In this document: positions 18,529 to 27,289 of the stretch, piece by piece
Layout: the number at the start of each line of letters is the position of its first letter
Position numbering within the stretch: position 1 is the first letter of the stretch
Origin: Sporosarcina sp. JAI121
GTDB lineage: Bacteria > Bacillota > Bacilli > Bacillales_A > Planococcaceae
Assembly: GCF_013408665.1 (NCBI RefSeq)
Contig: NZ_JACCCL010000002.1
Coordinates: 124,001 to 188,000, forward strand
Direction of reading: 5' to 3'
Length of the DNA: 64,000 nucleotides
Program-made: the position numbers and the translations under genes
The notes under the pieces: generated by a model
What the model was told of the DNA's origin: nothing
The model's input: only the letters and a program-made list of their open reading frames with translations
Databases searched by the model: none

Positions 18529-18612
18529 AAAAATTCCCGTCTATTTTTCGCCAACAATTATTGCAACATTCGGGAATTTGTTGGAAGAAAGAATTTATTT
18601 AGGGGGAAATAC

Positions 18613-20241
18613 ATGAGAACCAATACGATTGATAAACAAATATTGGCGATAGCATTATCATTAGTAGCACTGTTAGTTGTACCAATTTTGATTAATCCTA
18701 AACAGGGAACCGCTTTTTTAAAGACGATACTGGATTTCATCACCGGACGCTTCGGCCCTTTATACTTGTGGGCTTGTCTTGGTATATTCGGCTTTCTGAT
18801 TTGGTTGGCCTTCAGCAAATACGGGAAAATTAAATTAGGTAAAGGTAATCCCGAGTTTTCCACTTTCAGCTGGTTAGCATTGATCTTTACAGCGGGAATC
18901 GGTTCTGGGATTATGTATTGGGGAATCATCGAGTGGGCGTTCTATTATACAGCACCGCCTTACGGGATGGATCCAAAAAGTGTTGAAGCAGCAAGCTTTG
19001 CACCAACGTATGGCATGTTCCACTGGGGATTTTCGGCTTGGGCCATTTATTGTGTCCCTTCGATTCCGATCGCATATGCAGTCTACATAAAAAAACAAAA
19101 GTCATTTAGGCTAAGTACGGCATGTCGTGGAATCATCGGCGACCGGGCGGATGGATTGCTTGGAAAAGTGATTGATGTTTGTTTTATGTTTGGGCTCATC
19201 GGTGGTATCGGAACTTCTTTGGCTCTTGGAACACCACTCCTTGCAGAGGGAATCCATCATATGTTCGATGTTGAGAAAACGCTTACATTGAATTTGAGCA
19301 TTGTTGTTGCATTGATGATTTTCTTTTCGATCTGTCTCTATTTCGGTCTGAAAAAAGGGTTGAAGTTGCTAAGCGACTGGAATCTTTATTTATATGTTGC
19401 GATTGCAGTGTTCATTTTCATTTTTGGTCCAACTGCCTTTATTATCGCAAGCTTTACAGATAGTGTCGGAGTGCTCTTCTCAAACTTTTTCAGAATGAGT
19501 CTATATACGGACCCTGTCGGTAAGTCAGGATTCGGTGAAGTGTGGACGTTGTTCTATTGGGGTTGGTGGTTCTCTTACGCTCCTTTCACAGGCATGTTCG
19601 CCGCTCGTATTTCAAAGGGAAGAACCATCAAAATGCTCATTCTTGGTCAATTGATTGGCGGGACGTTAGGGTGTTGGCTTGCTTTCGCGATTTTCGGCAA
19701 CACGAGTATGTTCTTTGAGATTAGCGGTCTTGTACCAGTGCTTGATATTTTACAGAATGAAGGTGCACCTGCAGCGATTTTGGCATCTTTAAATGCCTTG
19801 CCACTTGGCGGAATTGTTGTGGTCCTCTATTTACTTATCGCGGCAATTTTTCTTGCCACTACAGTCAATTCGGCAGCTTATACATTGGCGGATGTAGCGT
19901 CCGTAAACTTGAAGGAAGGTGAAGAACCAGTTCGTTGGTACCGAGTGTTCTGGGGAATTGTCTTAACCAGTATTTCAATCATATTAATGTATGGCGATGG
20001 ATTGGAAGCTTTGCAAACGTTATCGATTATTACTGCTTTACCTCTCGTGTTCATCATTATGTTAATGATTGCCTCATTCATGAAATGGGTGAGAGTGGAT
20101 TATGACTCAGTGATGTTAGAGCAACAAAATACCGTTTCTGAAATTGCTGTTGAAGAAGAGGTTCCTGTTTCTAAAGTCGAAAAGAAAAAGACAAAGGGTC
20201 TAGCGGGTTCAAAGCTATCACCCAAAGCGGATTTTAAGTAA
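18613..20241 (+). CDS. BCCT-family transporter (carnitine/betaine/choline type)
   Basis: The 542-residue protein has about twelve membrane helices and BCCT hallmarks: GIGSGIMYWGIIEWAFYY near 98 in the conserved glycine stretch, and FYWGWWFSYAPFTGMF near 312 with the signature tryptophans, then ARISKGRTIK. A charged, lysine-rich tail of about 40 residues follows the last helix. BCCT carriers import quaternary amines such as carnitine, betaine and choline by Na+ or H+ coupling or antiport. E. coli also places a BCCT gene (yeaV) with dmlA and yeaWX, so carnitine or a close analogue is the expected cargo. No sigma-54 site is visible in the 84-base gap. Confidence 0.92.
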   Translation: MRTNTIDKQILAIALSLVALLVVPILINPKQGTAFLKTILDFITGRFGPLYLWACLGIFGFLIWLAFSKYGKIKLGKGNPEFSTFSWLALIFTAGIGSGIMYWGIIEWAFYYTAPPYGMDPKSVEAASFAPTYGMFHWGFSAWAIYCVPSIPIAYAVYIKKQKSFRLSTACRGIIGDRADGLLGKVIDVCFMFGLIGGIGTSLALGTPLLAEGIHHMFDVEKTLTLNLSIVVALMIFFSICLYFGLKKGLKLLSDWNLYLYVAIAVFIFIFGPTAFIIASFTDSVGVLFSNFFRMSLYTDPVGKSGFGEVWTLFYWGWWFSYAPFTGMFAARISKGRTIKMLILGQLIGGTLGCWLAFAIFGNTSMFFEISGLVPVLDILQNEGAPAAILASLNALPLGGIVVVLYLLIAAIFLATTVNSAAYTLADVASVNLKEGEEPVRWYRVFWGIVLTSISIILMYGDGLEALQTLSIITALPLVFIIMLMIASFMKWVRVDYDSVMLEQQNTVSEIAVEEEVPVSKVEKKKTKGLAGSKLSPKADFK

Positions 20242-20245
20242 AATG

Positions 20246-20283
20246 AAAAAGGCTATTCCTACTTTCCGTGGGGTAGCCTTTTT
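20246..20283 (+). terminator. Terminator after the BCCT gene
   Basis: AAAAAGGCTA pairs with TAGCCTTTTT. The gap 20284-20564 holds only a stop-bounded frame ending at 20384 that reads like a protein tail (ending in DDMLNEIVHE), possibly a remnant. Confidence 0.8.
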
Positions 20284-20564
20284 GGATTGTATTGGACGAT
20301 AAATCCCTGGTTAATGAAGGTTCAGACTGGTACAATTCCAGTTTGCCTGAGGATGATATGTTAAATGAAATTGTTCACGAATGAAACGAATGGTAGGATT
20401 AGTGGAATGAATACTTCGATTAAAAAGTGCATTCTATATATATTAAAGTAAAGAATTCCATATAACCGCTGCGGCTATCCCTGTTAAGGCGCCTTCGCTC
20501 AGTTTATACACCGGATTCAATACCCCAATTTATATAGAGAACAGGAAGAAATGGAGGACTGAAA

Positions 20565-20732
20565 ATGCGTTGGATAATAATCATTGTCTTAGCGATTGCG
20601 GCAGAGTTTTTTGCACGCTTTCTAACGAGAAATATGGAAGATAAAAAGAAGCGGGAAAAGCTGCTTGCACTCATTTGGTTGGCATTCGGGGCAGTTCTAA
20701 TCGCAGTGTGGTTAGTTGGGCGTTTCTTATAG
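20565..20732 (+). CDS. Small membrane protein, 55 residues
   Basis: A short gene with ATGGAGGACT ending seven bases before the ATG. The product has two hydrophobic helices (residues 3-17 and 34-51) with a lysine/arginine-rich loop between them (RNMEDKKKREK), giving a hairpin topology with the positive loop inside. I do not recognise the family. It lies 120 bases before a DD-carboxypeptidase gene in the same direction. The start, codon pattern and membrane character make a real gene likely. Confidence 0.6.
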   Translation: MRWIIIIVLAIAAEFFARFLTRNMEDKKKREKLLALIWLAFGAVLIAVWLVGRFL

Positions 20733-20852
20733 GAGATTTTCACGTCAGAATCAAAACTTAAGAAATTCTTCATGATTATGTGCAGTGAATCTTCAGAAGT
20801 AGCGTTCATTATTAAGAAGATGAACATTACTGACTGAAAAGGTGTGAAAAAT

Positions 20853-21740
20853 ATGAAGAAATTGCTCTTTATTCTATTGATGGTTGTGCTGAGCTTTGTA
20901 GTAGTAATAAATAACAAAGAAACAAAAATAGAGAAAGCGGACTTCAATAGTGTGGCAAAAGCGATCATTCTAGTGGATGCTGAAACCGGCAAAGTGATTT
21001 ATGAAGAAAACAGTGCAGAAGCATTACCGATTGCGAGCTTGTCCAAGCTGATGACGCAGTATCTTGTGCTGAACGCAATCAAAAATGGTGCGTTATCTTG
21101 GGAAAGTACATATGAACCAAGCGACTACGTCCAGCAAACTGTAGGACGGTCCGCTACCGTGAAATTAGGAATGACGCCGGGTAATTCATATTCCGTGAAA
21201 GAATTGTTCACTGCCATGACAGTCATTTCAGCGAATGATGCAGCGATAGCGCTGGCTGAAATGGTTAGCGGAACAGAAGAGGCATTCGCCGATTTGATGA
21301 ATAAACAAGCTGATAGTTTTGCCCTAAAAGAAACCACTTTCTTCAATGCCAGCGGATTGGACGGCGATTATATCGGTAAAGGGTATGAGCAAACGAATCG
21401 TGCTTCCGCCCGGGATGTTGCAGTTATTGCAAAACAGCTGATTGCCAACCATCCTGAAGTGCTCGACTTTACCAAGTTGGCAAGCTTCAAAACGGACAAC
21501 GGAACTACACTTTGGAGTACCAATCTGATGTTAGCCGGCATGCCACAAGCCTTATTTGGAATCGATGGGCTGAAAACCGGATTTACAGATCAGGCGGGTT
21601 CCTGCTTTGCCGGTACAGGTGTATTTGACGGACGACGTATTATTTCGGTTGTCCTGGATGTCGAAGCGGATGGAAAAGATGCCATCAATCCGAAATTTAA
21701 TTTGACTAGAGAATTGATTGAGCAATTTGTATTGGATTAA
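20853..21740 (+). CDS. D-alanyl-D-alanine carboxypeptidase (DacF/DacA-like, low-molecular-weight PBP)
   Basis: An N-terminal hydrophobic segment (residues 3-20) acts as signal peptide or anchor. The S11 peptidase motifs follow: SLSK (about residue 63), SAND (about 125) and KTG (in LKTGFTDQAG, about 247). The enzyme trims the terminal D-Ala from peptidoglycan stem peptides outside the membrane. It lacks the C-terminal PBP5 domain seen in longer relatives, ending about 45 residues after KTG. I chose the ATG that follows AAAGGTG by about 8 bases; a GTG three codons earlier is possible. Confidence 0.88.
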   Translation: MKKLLFILLMVVLSFVVVINNKETKIEKADFNSVAKAIILVDAETGKVIYEENSAEALPIASLSKLMTQYLVLNAIKNGALSWESTYEPSDYVQQTVGRSATVKLGMTPGNSYSVKELFTAMTVISANDAAIALAEMVSGTEEAFADLMNKQADSFALKETTFFNASGLDGDYIGKGYEQTNRASARDVAVIAKQLIANHPEVLDFTKLASFKTDNGTTLWSTNLMLAGMPQALFGIDGLKTGFTDQAGSCFAGTGVFDGRRIISVVLDVEADGKDAINPKFNLTRELIEQFVLD

Positions 21741-21804
21741 TATTTTAAAGTGCCCCGCATGTTATACTGTTCATATAACATTCCGAAAAATGAGGCGATA
21801 GAAT

Positions 21805-23118
21805 ATGATGGAAAAAACACAGATAAACGAATGGAAAGAGAAATTACCGCTCATCGGAAAGATGATGGCACGTGAAGAAGTGCTATGGCTCAATCCCTTA
21901 CTAGAATCGACAGTAACGGGTCTTCCGAAAACAGGCGTGACTGCAGCAGACGTGAAAGATGCATCAAATCGCCTAAAACGATTCGCACCCTATATCGAGC
22001 GTGTCTTCCCTGAAACAAAAGCGTCGAACGGTATTATCGAATCACCGATTACCGCCATTCCGAACATGAAAGAGGCCCTTTCCAACGCATACGGAATAAC
22101 AATTCCGGGAGAACTACTTCTGAAAGAAGACAATGCTCTTCCAATCTCTGGTTCCATCAAAGCGCGTGGCGGTATCTATGAAATATTAAAACATGCCGAA
22201 ACGCTCGCAATCGAACACGGCTTGATAACAACCGAAGACGACTACGCCAAGTTCGCGGAACCTGAATTTGGCAACTTGTTCGCGAAGCATAAAATTGCAG
22301 TCGGCTCAACCGGAAACCTTGGCCTGAGCATCGGCATCATGAGCGCAAAGCTCGGTTTCAATGTCACCGTTCATATGTCTGCTGATGCGAAGCAATGGAA
22401 AAAGGATATGTTGCGTGAAAAAGGTGTAACGGTTGTCGAATACGCCGATGACTACAGCAAAGCCGTCGAAGAAGGGCGTCGCCAAGCAGAGGCAGATCCA
22501 TTATGTCATTTCGTTGATGATGAAAACTCTCTCGATTTATTTTTGGGTTACGCAGTGGCGGGGGAGCGCGTTGCGTCGCAGTTAGAAGCGCGTGGAACAA
22601 CAGTTAATGAAGACAGCCCGTTGTTCGTTTACCTGCCGTGCGGTGTTGGTGGCGGTCCTGGAGGTGTAGCATTTGGATTGAAGCTTGCTTTTGGTGATGC
22701 GGTACGTTGCTTTTTCGCGGAACCAACGCATTCACCGTGCATGATGCTCGGGATGATGACCGGTCTCCATGACGAGGTTTCGGTGTCTGACTTCAGTCTC
22801 GACAATAAAACCGCCGCTGATGGACTTGCAGTCGGTACTGCATCCGGATTTGTCGGCAAGACGATGGAACCCCTCCTATCCGGTTGTTACACAATCGCCG
22901 ATGATACGATGTTCAATCAATTGAAATTGCTTGCGGATACAGAAGGCATCAAACTTGAGCCATCTGCACTTGCTGGGATGACAGGTCCAGTACAGGTTAT
23001 TCGTGGGAATGTGACAGAGGCGAAATCAGCCGCTGCCACCCACCTTGTCTGGGGAACAGGCGGCAGCATGGTTCCTGAAGCAGAGATGGATTTATATTAC
23101 GGGATGGCTGGGAAATAA
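21805..23118 (+). CDS. dsdA: D-serine ammonia-lyase (D-serine dehydratase)
   Basis: This 437-residue type II fold PLP enzyme turns D-serine into pyruvate and ammonia. The PLP lysine is in SGSIKARGG near residue 118, with [12 protein letters not shown] near 167, CGVGGGPGG near 277 and VWGTGGSM near 415, all matching DsdA. It protects against or feeds on D-serine in the cytosol. There is no dsdC-type regulator or dsdX transporter beside it. GAGGCG lies 9 bases before the tandem ATGATG; either may be used. A terminator follows 54 bases on. Confidence 0.93.
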   Translation: MMEKTQINEWKEKLPLIGKMMAREEVLWLNPLLESTVTGLPKTGVTAADVKDASNRLKRFAPYIERVFPETKASNGIIESPITAIPNMKEALSNAYGITIPGELLLKEDNALPISGSIKARGGIYEILKHAETLAIEHGLITTEDDYAKFAEPEFGNLFAKHKIAVGSTGNLGLSIGIMSAKLGFNVTVHMSADAKQWKKDMLREKGVTVVEYADDYSKAVEEGRRQAEADPLCHFVDDENSLDLFLGYAVAGERVASQLEARGTTVNEDSPLFVYLPCGVGGGPGGVAFGLKLAFGDAVRCFFAEPTHSPCMMLGMMTGLHDEVSVSDFSLDNKTAADGLAVGTASGFVGKTMEPLLSGCYTIADDTMFNQLKLLADTEGIKLEPSALAGMTGPVQVIRGNVTEAKSAAATHLVWGTGGSMVPEAEMDLYYGMAGK

Positions 23119-23172
23119 TCCGCTTTATTTCCCGGGAAATCGACAACGGTTGGGAAATAATTCATCATATTG

Positions 23173-23202
23173 AAAAACCTCGCAGAAATGTGAGGTTTTT
23201 TG
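23173..23202 (+). terminator. Terminator between dsdA and the GntA-like gene
   Basis: AAAACCTCGCA-GAAA-TGTGAGGTTTT stem followed by T; it lies between convergent genes. Confidence 0.85.
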
Positions 23203-23233
23203 TCTATATTGGGTATTGTTTTTTGAATAGCGG

Positions 23234-23968
23234 TTACTGCATCTCCTTATGCGAAAATGGACATTTTCCTCGAATCGGTTCCACATCATCGCCGATGAAA
23301 AACTGTTTCCATTCGTTATGCTCTGGATCTCCGAAGTGACTGATGTCGGGATGTTTCGGCAACTGGTCCCAAACTTCAACACGTTCACGTACCTTTTCAC
23401 GCGACATAAGGCCGCCTTTTTCCGTCCCTTTTAACCCTTCGAATATGCGACGAGGCTGGAAACCGAGCACCATTGCATTGCCAAGATCCCGCGTCTTCCG
23501 CTGCTTGTATGCCGGTGCATTACCAAACACAAAAATCGGCTCGCCGTGAAAACGGAAATCCCATAGATGATGGTCGGGGTCACGAGGACTATCTGGAGGC
23601 CATTCAATTTCATCCACACCATGTAAGTATTGCAATATTTCCCAAAACTGCTTCCGATACTCTTCCAAAGAACCTTCTGTTTCGAATGGCTCCACAAATA
23701 CGAATAAACCATGCCGCTTATGCTCGGGGTTGTCGAAAAGCGCCAAAAACGACTTCAACATCTTCGGCAAGTTGGACCAGTCGTTTTGCGTTACATACCC
23801 ATAACGCAATTCGCCCTTCAACTCTCCTCCCATACCGAAATAACAAGGAAATGTCTTATCCGTCACAGTCTCATGGAACGTACGGTATTCCTTCAACAAC
23901 CAATCAGGCAAGTCGGTACGCTCCGCAAAGTCCTCTTTTGTCAATAAAGCCTTATCTGTAAGAATCAT
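23234..23968 (-). CDS. YqcI/YcgG-family haem protein (GntA-like)
   Basis: The 244-residue protein matches the YqcI/YcgG family, with PCYFGMGG near 42, a HGLFVFVEPF strand near 86, HHLWDFRFHGEPIFVFGNAP near 133, and KCPFSH just before the C-terminus. Family member GntA is a haem-dependent enzyme that hydroxylates a guanidino nitrogen in guanitoxin synthesis; most others have no known role. The gene is divergent from a DDAH-like guanidino hydrolase 134 bases away, which hints at a shared arginine-derived substrate. AATGGAGGAGAAAC precedes the ATG. Family call is firm, function is not. Confidence 0.82.
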   Translation of the reverse strand: MILTDKALLTKEDFAERTDLPDWLLKEYRTFHETVTDKTFPCYFGMGGELKGELRYGYVTQNDWSNLPKMLKSFLALFDNPEHKRHGLFVFVEPFETEGSLEEYRKQFWEILQYLHGVDEIEWPPDSPRDPDHHLWDFRFHGEPIFVFGNAPAYKQRKTRDLGNAMVLGFQPRRIFEGLKGTEKGGLMSREKVRERVEVWDQLPKHPDISHFGDPEHNEWKQFFIGDDVEPIRGKCPFSHKEMQ

Positions 23969-24102
23969 TGTTTCTCCTCCATTTAACGTAATCTGTATAT
24001 ATACCCATTCCCGTCAGGAGATGGATAAAACCATTAAAATGTTTATATAGTATTTGATGGGGAAGTGTAAAGAAGACGAAAAAAATAATTGGAGGAACCA
24101 GC

Positions 24103-24954
24103 ATGAATTCCCCTATAGAAAAAACTGATACTACAAAATGCAATACAGAGTATGATACGCTGCGCCGTGTAATCCTATGTCAGCCTAAGTTTATGGCTAT
24201 CGAAGAAGTGATTAACGACGTACAGAAAGAATACGAAGATGAAAATATAAATGTCGAATTGGCAATGAAGCAACATAAACAATTTGAAGAACTCCTTAAA
24301 AAACACGGAGTTGAGGTCATTAAATTACCGTCATCCGAAAAATTTCCGGAACAAGTCTTCACAAGAGATATCGGATTTACTGTAGGAGATGATATTTTTG
24401 TTTCAGAAATGGCAAGTGATATTCGTAAAGGGGAGGAAGAGGCGCTTGAAGAATGGCTTGAGGACGAAGAGATTTCATTCCAAACCACAACCGATCATGT
24501 AGAGGGCGGAGACGTCATCGTCGATCGCGGTACATTGTTTGTCGGCATCAGTAGTCGTACATCCATAGAAGCGGCCAAGAAGTTAAATGCTGATCTCCCG
24601 GACTACTCAGTTATTCCTGTTCCTTTCGATGAAAAATATTTGCATCTCGACTGTGTATTCAACATCCTATCACCCGAAGTAGGACTGATTTTCCCGAGAG
24701 CATTCGATCCAAGAATCGTCGATATGCTTTCCGCGACATACAAGCTCATTGAAGTGTCCGAAGAGGAGCAATTCACGATGGGGACGAACGTCCTGTCCAT
24801 TGGTGACAAAAAAGTGTTCAGCCTGCCGCAAAACAAGCAAGTCAACACACAAATGCGTGCCCACGGATTCGAAGTCATCGAAGTCGAATTCGATGAAATC
24901 ATCAAATCCGGCGGTTCTTTCAGATGTTGCTCGATGCCGGTCAATAGAGAATAG
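24103..24954 (+). CDS. Dimethylarginine dimethylaminohydrolase / amidinotransferase-like guanidino-modifying enzyme
   Basis: The 283-residue protein has the pentein fold of DDAH and arginine deiminase relatives: FTRDIGF near 87 and EGGDV near 134 for guanidino binding, the catalytic His in LHLDCVFNIL near 182, and the nucleophilic Cys near the end in GSFRCCSMP. Such enzymes hydrolyse free arginine or N-methylated/hydroxylated arginine to citrulline, or transfer amidino groups. It is close in style to B. subtilis YkgA. TTGGAGGAACCAGC precedes the ATG. The divergent GntA-like neighbour may oxidise the same kind of substrate. Confidence 0.85.
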   Translation: MNSPIEKTDTTKCNTEYDTLRRVILCQPKFMAIEEVINDVQKEYEDENINVELAMKQHKQFEELLKKHGVEVIKLPSSEKFPEQVFTRDIGFTVGDDIFVSEMASDIRKGEEEALEEWLEDEEISFQTTTDHVEGGDVIVDRGTLFVGISSRTSIEAAKKLNADLPDYSVIPVPFDEKYLHLDCVFNILSPEVGLIFPRAFDPRIVDMLSATYKLIEVSEEEQFTMGTNVLSIGDKKVFSLPQNKQVNTQMRAHGFEVIEVEFDEIIKSGGSFRCCSMPVNRE

Positions 24955-24965
24955 ACGTGATTGAA

Positions 24966-24991
24966 GACCCCTCTGCGAAGTGGGGTTTTTT
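24966..24991 (+). terminator. Terminator after the DDAH-like gene
   Basis: ACCCC and GGGGT arms around a 10-base loop, followed by six T. Confidence 0.75.
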
Positions 24992-25110
24992 GATTTTATG
25001 GGACCTTAAGGATAACAATATCCTATAATATTTGCCTGTCAAACAGGGGTAAACGGCTATTCGGATAACCAACTATTATCATATAGTATGGTTAGGGGGA
25101 CGATAATAGT

Positions 25111-25527
25111 ATGGGACAACGTAAAAAGTGCAAAAAAGTTGTAAGAATGCTTGAGTGCAAAAACTATAGTGAAAAGATTATATGCAAGACGCTTGTAGAA
25201 GTTAACCCAACAACTATTTCTGATAGTAGTATCATACCTACAATAAACAGATATTTTTATATACCGGTATCCAATACTGTTTTGACGAATGGGGTAACTA
25301 TACCTTCAAATCTATTTTATAACGATGTTGGAAGCCAAACGACTGAATTTGTGATCTTCAATCCAAATGGGTACGTTAATCTATACGTCAACGGAGTAAT
25401 GCAAGAAGGGGGATTGTATATGGTGAATGAGAACGCTTTAATAATTAATCCCACTCCTGGAACAATTCGCGCGGGCACTTCCATTATCGTTGAATCGTTA
25501 GGGTTTTCATCCCAATTGATCTTATAA
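25111..25527 (+). CDS. DUF4183 protein, larger paralogue
   Basis: This 138-residue protein has a basic, cysteine-containing head (residues 1-35, RKKCKKVV...LECKNY...IICKTLV) and a DUF4183 domain with GYVNLYVNGVMQEGG near 103 and GTSIIVES near 126. DUF4183 proteins are widespread in Bacillales and often linked to spore surface or collagen-like proteins; their role is unknown. A smaller paralogue follows 86 bases later. AGGGGGACG lies 10 bases before the ATG. There is no signal peptide or membrane helix. Confidence 0.75.
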   Translation: MGQRKKCKKVVRMLECKNYSEKIICKTLVEVNPTTISDSSIIPTINRYFYIPVSNTVLTNGVTIPSNLFYNDVGSQTTEFVIFNPNGYVNLYVNGVMQEGGLYMVNENALIINPTPGTIRAGTSIIVESLGFSSQLIL

Positions 25528-25612
25528 ATAGATTCAGGTTTTTATCTGGACAGCCCTGTCATCCCATAGAAATTTGCATGTACTATAATGTAGATGAATG
25601 GAGGTGAATCAA

Positions 25613-25933
25613 ATGGCGCTTTCCCTTATTAATATCAACGTGAACGTATCAGGTACTTCGGCAAGGTTTTTTAACGTATTGGCAGCACCTTTAGCGGTCG
25701 TCGATGGTACAACCGTCCCTGCGACTGCTTTTCTGGATGACAGTGGGGTTGCTGCAACTGCTTTTCCGATAGTAACGAATGGTTACTACAATTTTTATTT
25801 AAACGGTGTACTGCAAGAGGGCGGTTCGTATACAATTTCTGCAACTGAATTGACTTTTAATGAAGTTACTGGAAGTATATCAGCCGGAACTCCACTAGTA
25901 GTAGAAGTTGTAGAGCTAGTTACCGTAATTTAA
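25613..25933 (+). CDS. DUF4183 protein, smaller paralogue
   Basis: The 106-residue product is almost only a DUF4183 domain, with GYYNFYLNGVLQEGG matching the upstream gene's GYVNLYVNGVMQEGG. It is rich in Val, Thr and Ala and lacks cysteine, as expected for a beta-rich surface or assembly protein. I place the start at the ATG after TGGAGGTGAATCAA, because the first in-frame ATG overlaps this ribosome site. The two genes look like a local duplication. After it, 25934-26278 shows no gene I can support. Confidence 0.75.
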   Translation: MALSLININVNVSGTSARFFNVLAAPLAVVDGTTVPATAFLDDSGVAATAFPIVTNGYYNFYLNGVLQEGGSYTISATELTFNEVTGSISAGTPLVVEVVELVTVI

Positions 25934-26278
25934 CGTAATGACTCTTCATTCGAATGAAAATTTGGCTGTTTGGGACAAGTTTCTGCATTCCATGATAGTG
26001 CAAAACCCTGAAAACCAATTATTTTATCGGATGAATGAATAAAGGAGCTCTCCGTGATAAGCATTGGGAATCTTCTACCGACTTTTGCCCGGTTCTAACA
26101 TGCTGAAAAATCTCACACGGCAAGGAAATACAGTTAGCCTCGCTCACCCGCTAGATTTTCCCCCATGCATGTCTCTGCCAAATTTTTTCGTTAGTTATCG
26201 TGGCAGTTACTTCTTTTATTCCAACTGAACACCTGAAATGGAGAATTTCGAATGAATCCATTCCAGGCATCACCATTT

Positions 26279-26308
26279 AAAGATACCCAACGCGGGTATC
26301 TTTTTTTC
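26279..26308 (+). terminator. Strong hairpin terminator
   Basis: AAAGATACCC-AACGC-GGGTATCTTT followed by T. It is 345 bases after the second DUF4183 gene and may end its transcript or mark a lost gene. Confidence 0.8.
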
Positions 26309-26388
26309 TGTTTTTTATACCGCTTTAGAAAAAAGTGTTATTTCATTGGATTGATATAAAAAATTGCAAAGAAAAATCATGAATGGTG

Positions 26389-26450
26389 TACTTGTATGAG
26401 AAAGAATTACGATAGTTTAGACTATCATGATAACTATGCTACACAAGTAC
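26389..26450. repeat. Nested inverted repeat downstream of the flavodoxin gene
   Basis: GTACTTGT and ACAAGTAC arms 45 bases apart enclose GATAGT-TTAG-ACTATC. It may form the 3' structure of the flavodoxin transcript; no T-run is present. Confidence 0.4.
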
Positions 26451-26466
26451 TCTTTTAATGAATGCT

Positions 26467-27093
26467 TCAGCTTTCAAGCAAATTCCCCTGTGCCGGAATC
26501 GGATGTTCGTTCAGCATTCTGGCTAGATGGATCGTATTGTAAGCAAGCATTTCAACATGCTTTTTTGTGAAATCATTCGTTTGCCCAGCTGCGATATAAG
26601 ATGGACCGGGTCCTGCTTCTCCAACCCAATATGTATCGACATTCGGAGGAATGACAAACCCGATATGCGATAACCCATATAGAATGGAAGCGGCGGCATG
26701 CTTTGCTCCGTCTTCGTTGCCTGTTACAACAACCCCACCCACTTTATTATAATACACGGCTTGTCCTTCATCATTCGTCTCCCCGCTACTTCCATACAGT
26801 CTTTCAATGGCAAGCGTTGCAATACTACTTTTTTCACCAAGCCAAAGCGGCGTCCCGATAATAAGAATATCCGCCTCTTTCACCTTTTCAAATAGTTGCG
26901 GCCACTCATCGCCGTCTCCCATGTCAGGATCCATTCCGTAGGAAATCGCGTAATCCGCCAATCTAACTACTTCTGATTCAACATTTTCATTGTCATAAAT
27001 TTGGCAGACCTTCTTCGCAAGTGCCTCTGTATTCGATTCCTCCTCCGAACTTTTCAACGTCGCATTCAAAAATAGTGCTTTCAACGCTCCCAT
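26467..27093 (-). CDS. Flavodoxin-family NADPH-dependent FMN reductase-like protein
   Basis: The 208-residue protein begins with a flavodoxin-like FMN-binding strand and loop (ALFLNATLKSSEEESNTEALA), then has IIGTPLWLGEKSS near 78 and a VVVTGNEDGAKHAA segment near 122 that fit the FMN isoalloxazine pocket. It lacks a CxxC or signal peptide and should be a soluble flavin oxidoreductase of unknown substrate, often linked to quinone or metal reduction. AGGAGG lies six bases before the chosen ATG; a TTG one codon earlier is possible. Confidence 0.8.
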   Translation of the reverse strand: MGALKALFLNATLKSSEEESNTEALAKKVCQIYDNENVESEVVRLADYAISYGMDPDMGDGDEWPQLFEKVKEADILIIGTPLWLGEKSSIATLAIERLYGSSGETNDEGQAVYYNKVGGVVVTGNEDGAKHAAASILYGLSHIGFVIPPNVDTYWVGEAGPGPSYIAAGQTNDFTKKHVEMLAYNTIHLARMLNEHPIPAQGNLLES

Positions 27094-27289
27094 CAAAATC
27101 CTCCTCTAGCATTTTGCCTTCTACTCTATCAGTACCCTGTGAGTCCGAACAAAAACGTGTGAAGAAGAACAATCCATTCAGGATCAAATAAGGAGTCTGA
27201 AACCAAAAATAAGAACCAAATAAGGTAAAGTGGAGTACCTAATTTAGTCCTAATTCTGTTTAATCAATTCTACTTTCCTGTACGCACAC

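Noticed and set aside
18529..18612. A sigma-54 promoter for the BCCT gene
   Set aside because: A TTGCA is present but there is no GG element at the right distance.
20504..20992. Minus-strand 162-residue frame
   Set aside because: It is antisense to the small membrane protein and the start of the DD-carboxypeptidase, with no ribosome site.
25067..25088. A sigma-K promoter before the DUF4183 genes
   Set aside because: CATATAGTA fits the -10, but no AC-type -35 sits at the right spacing.
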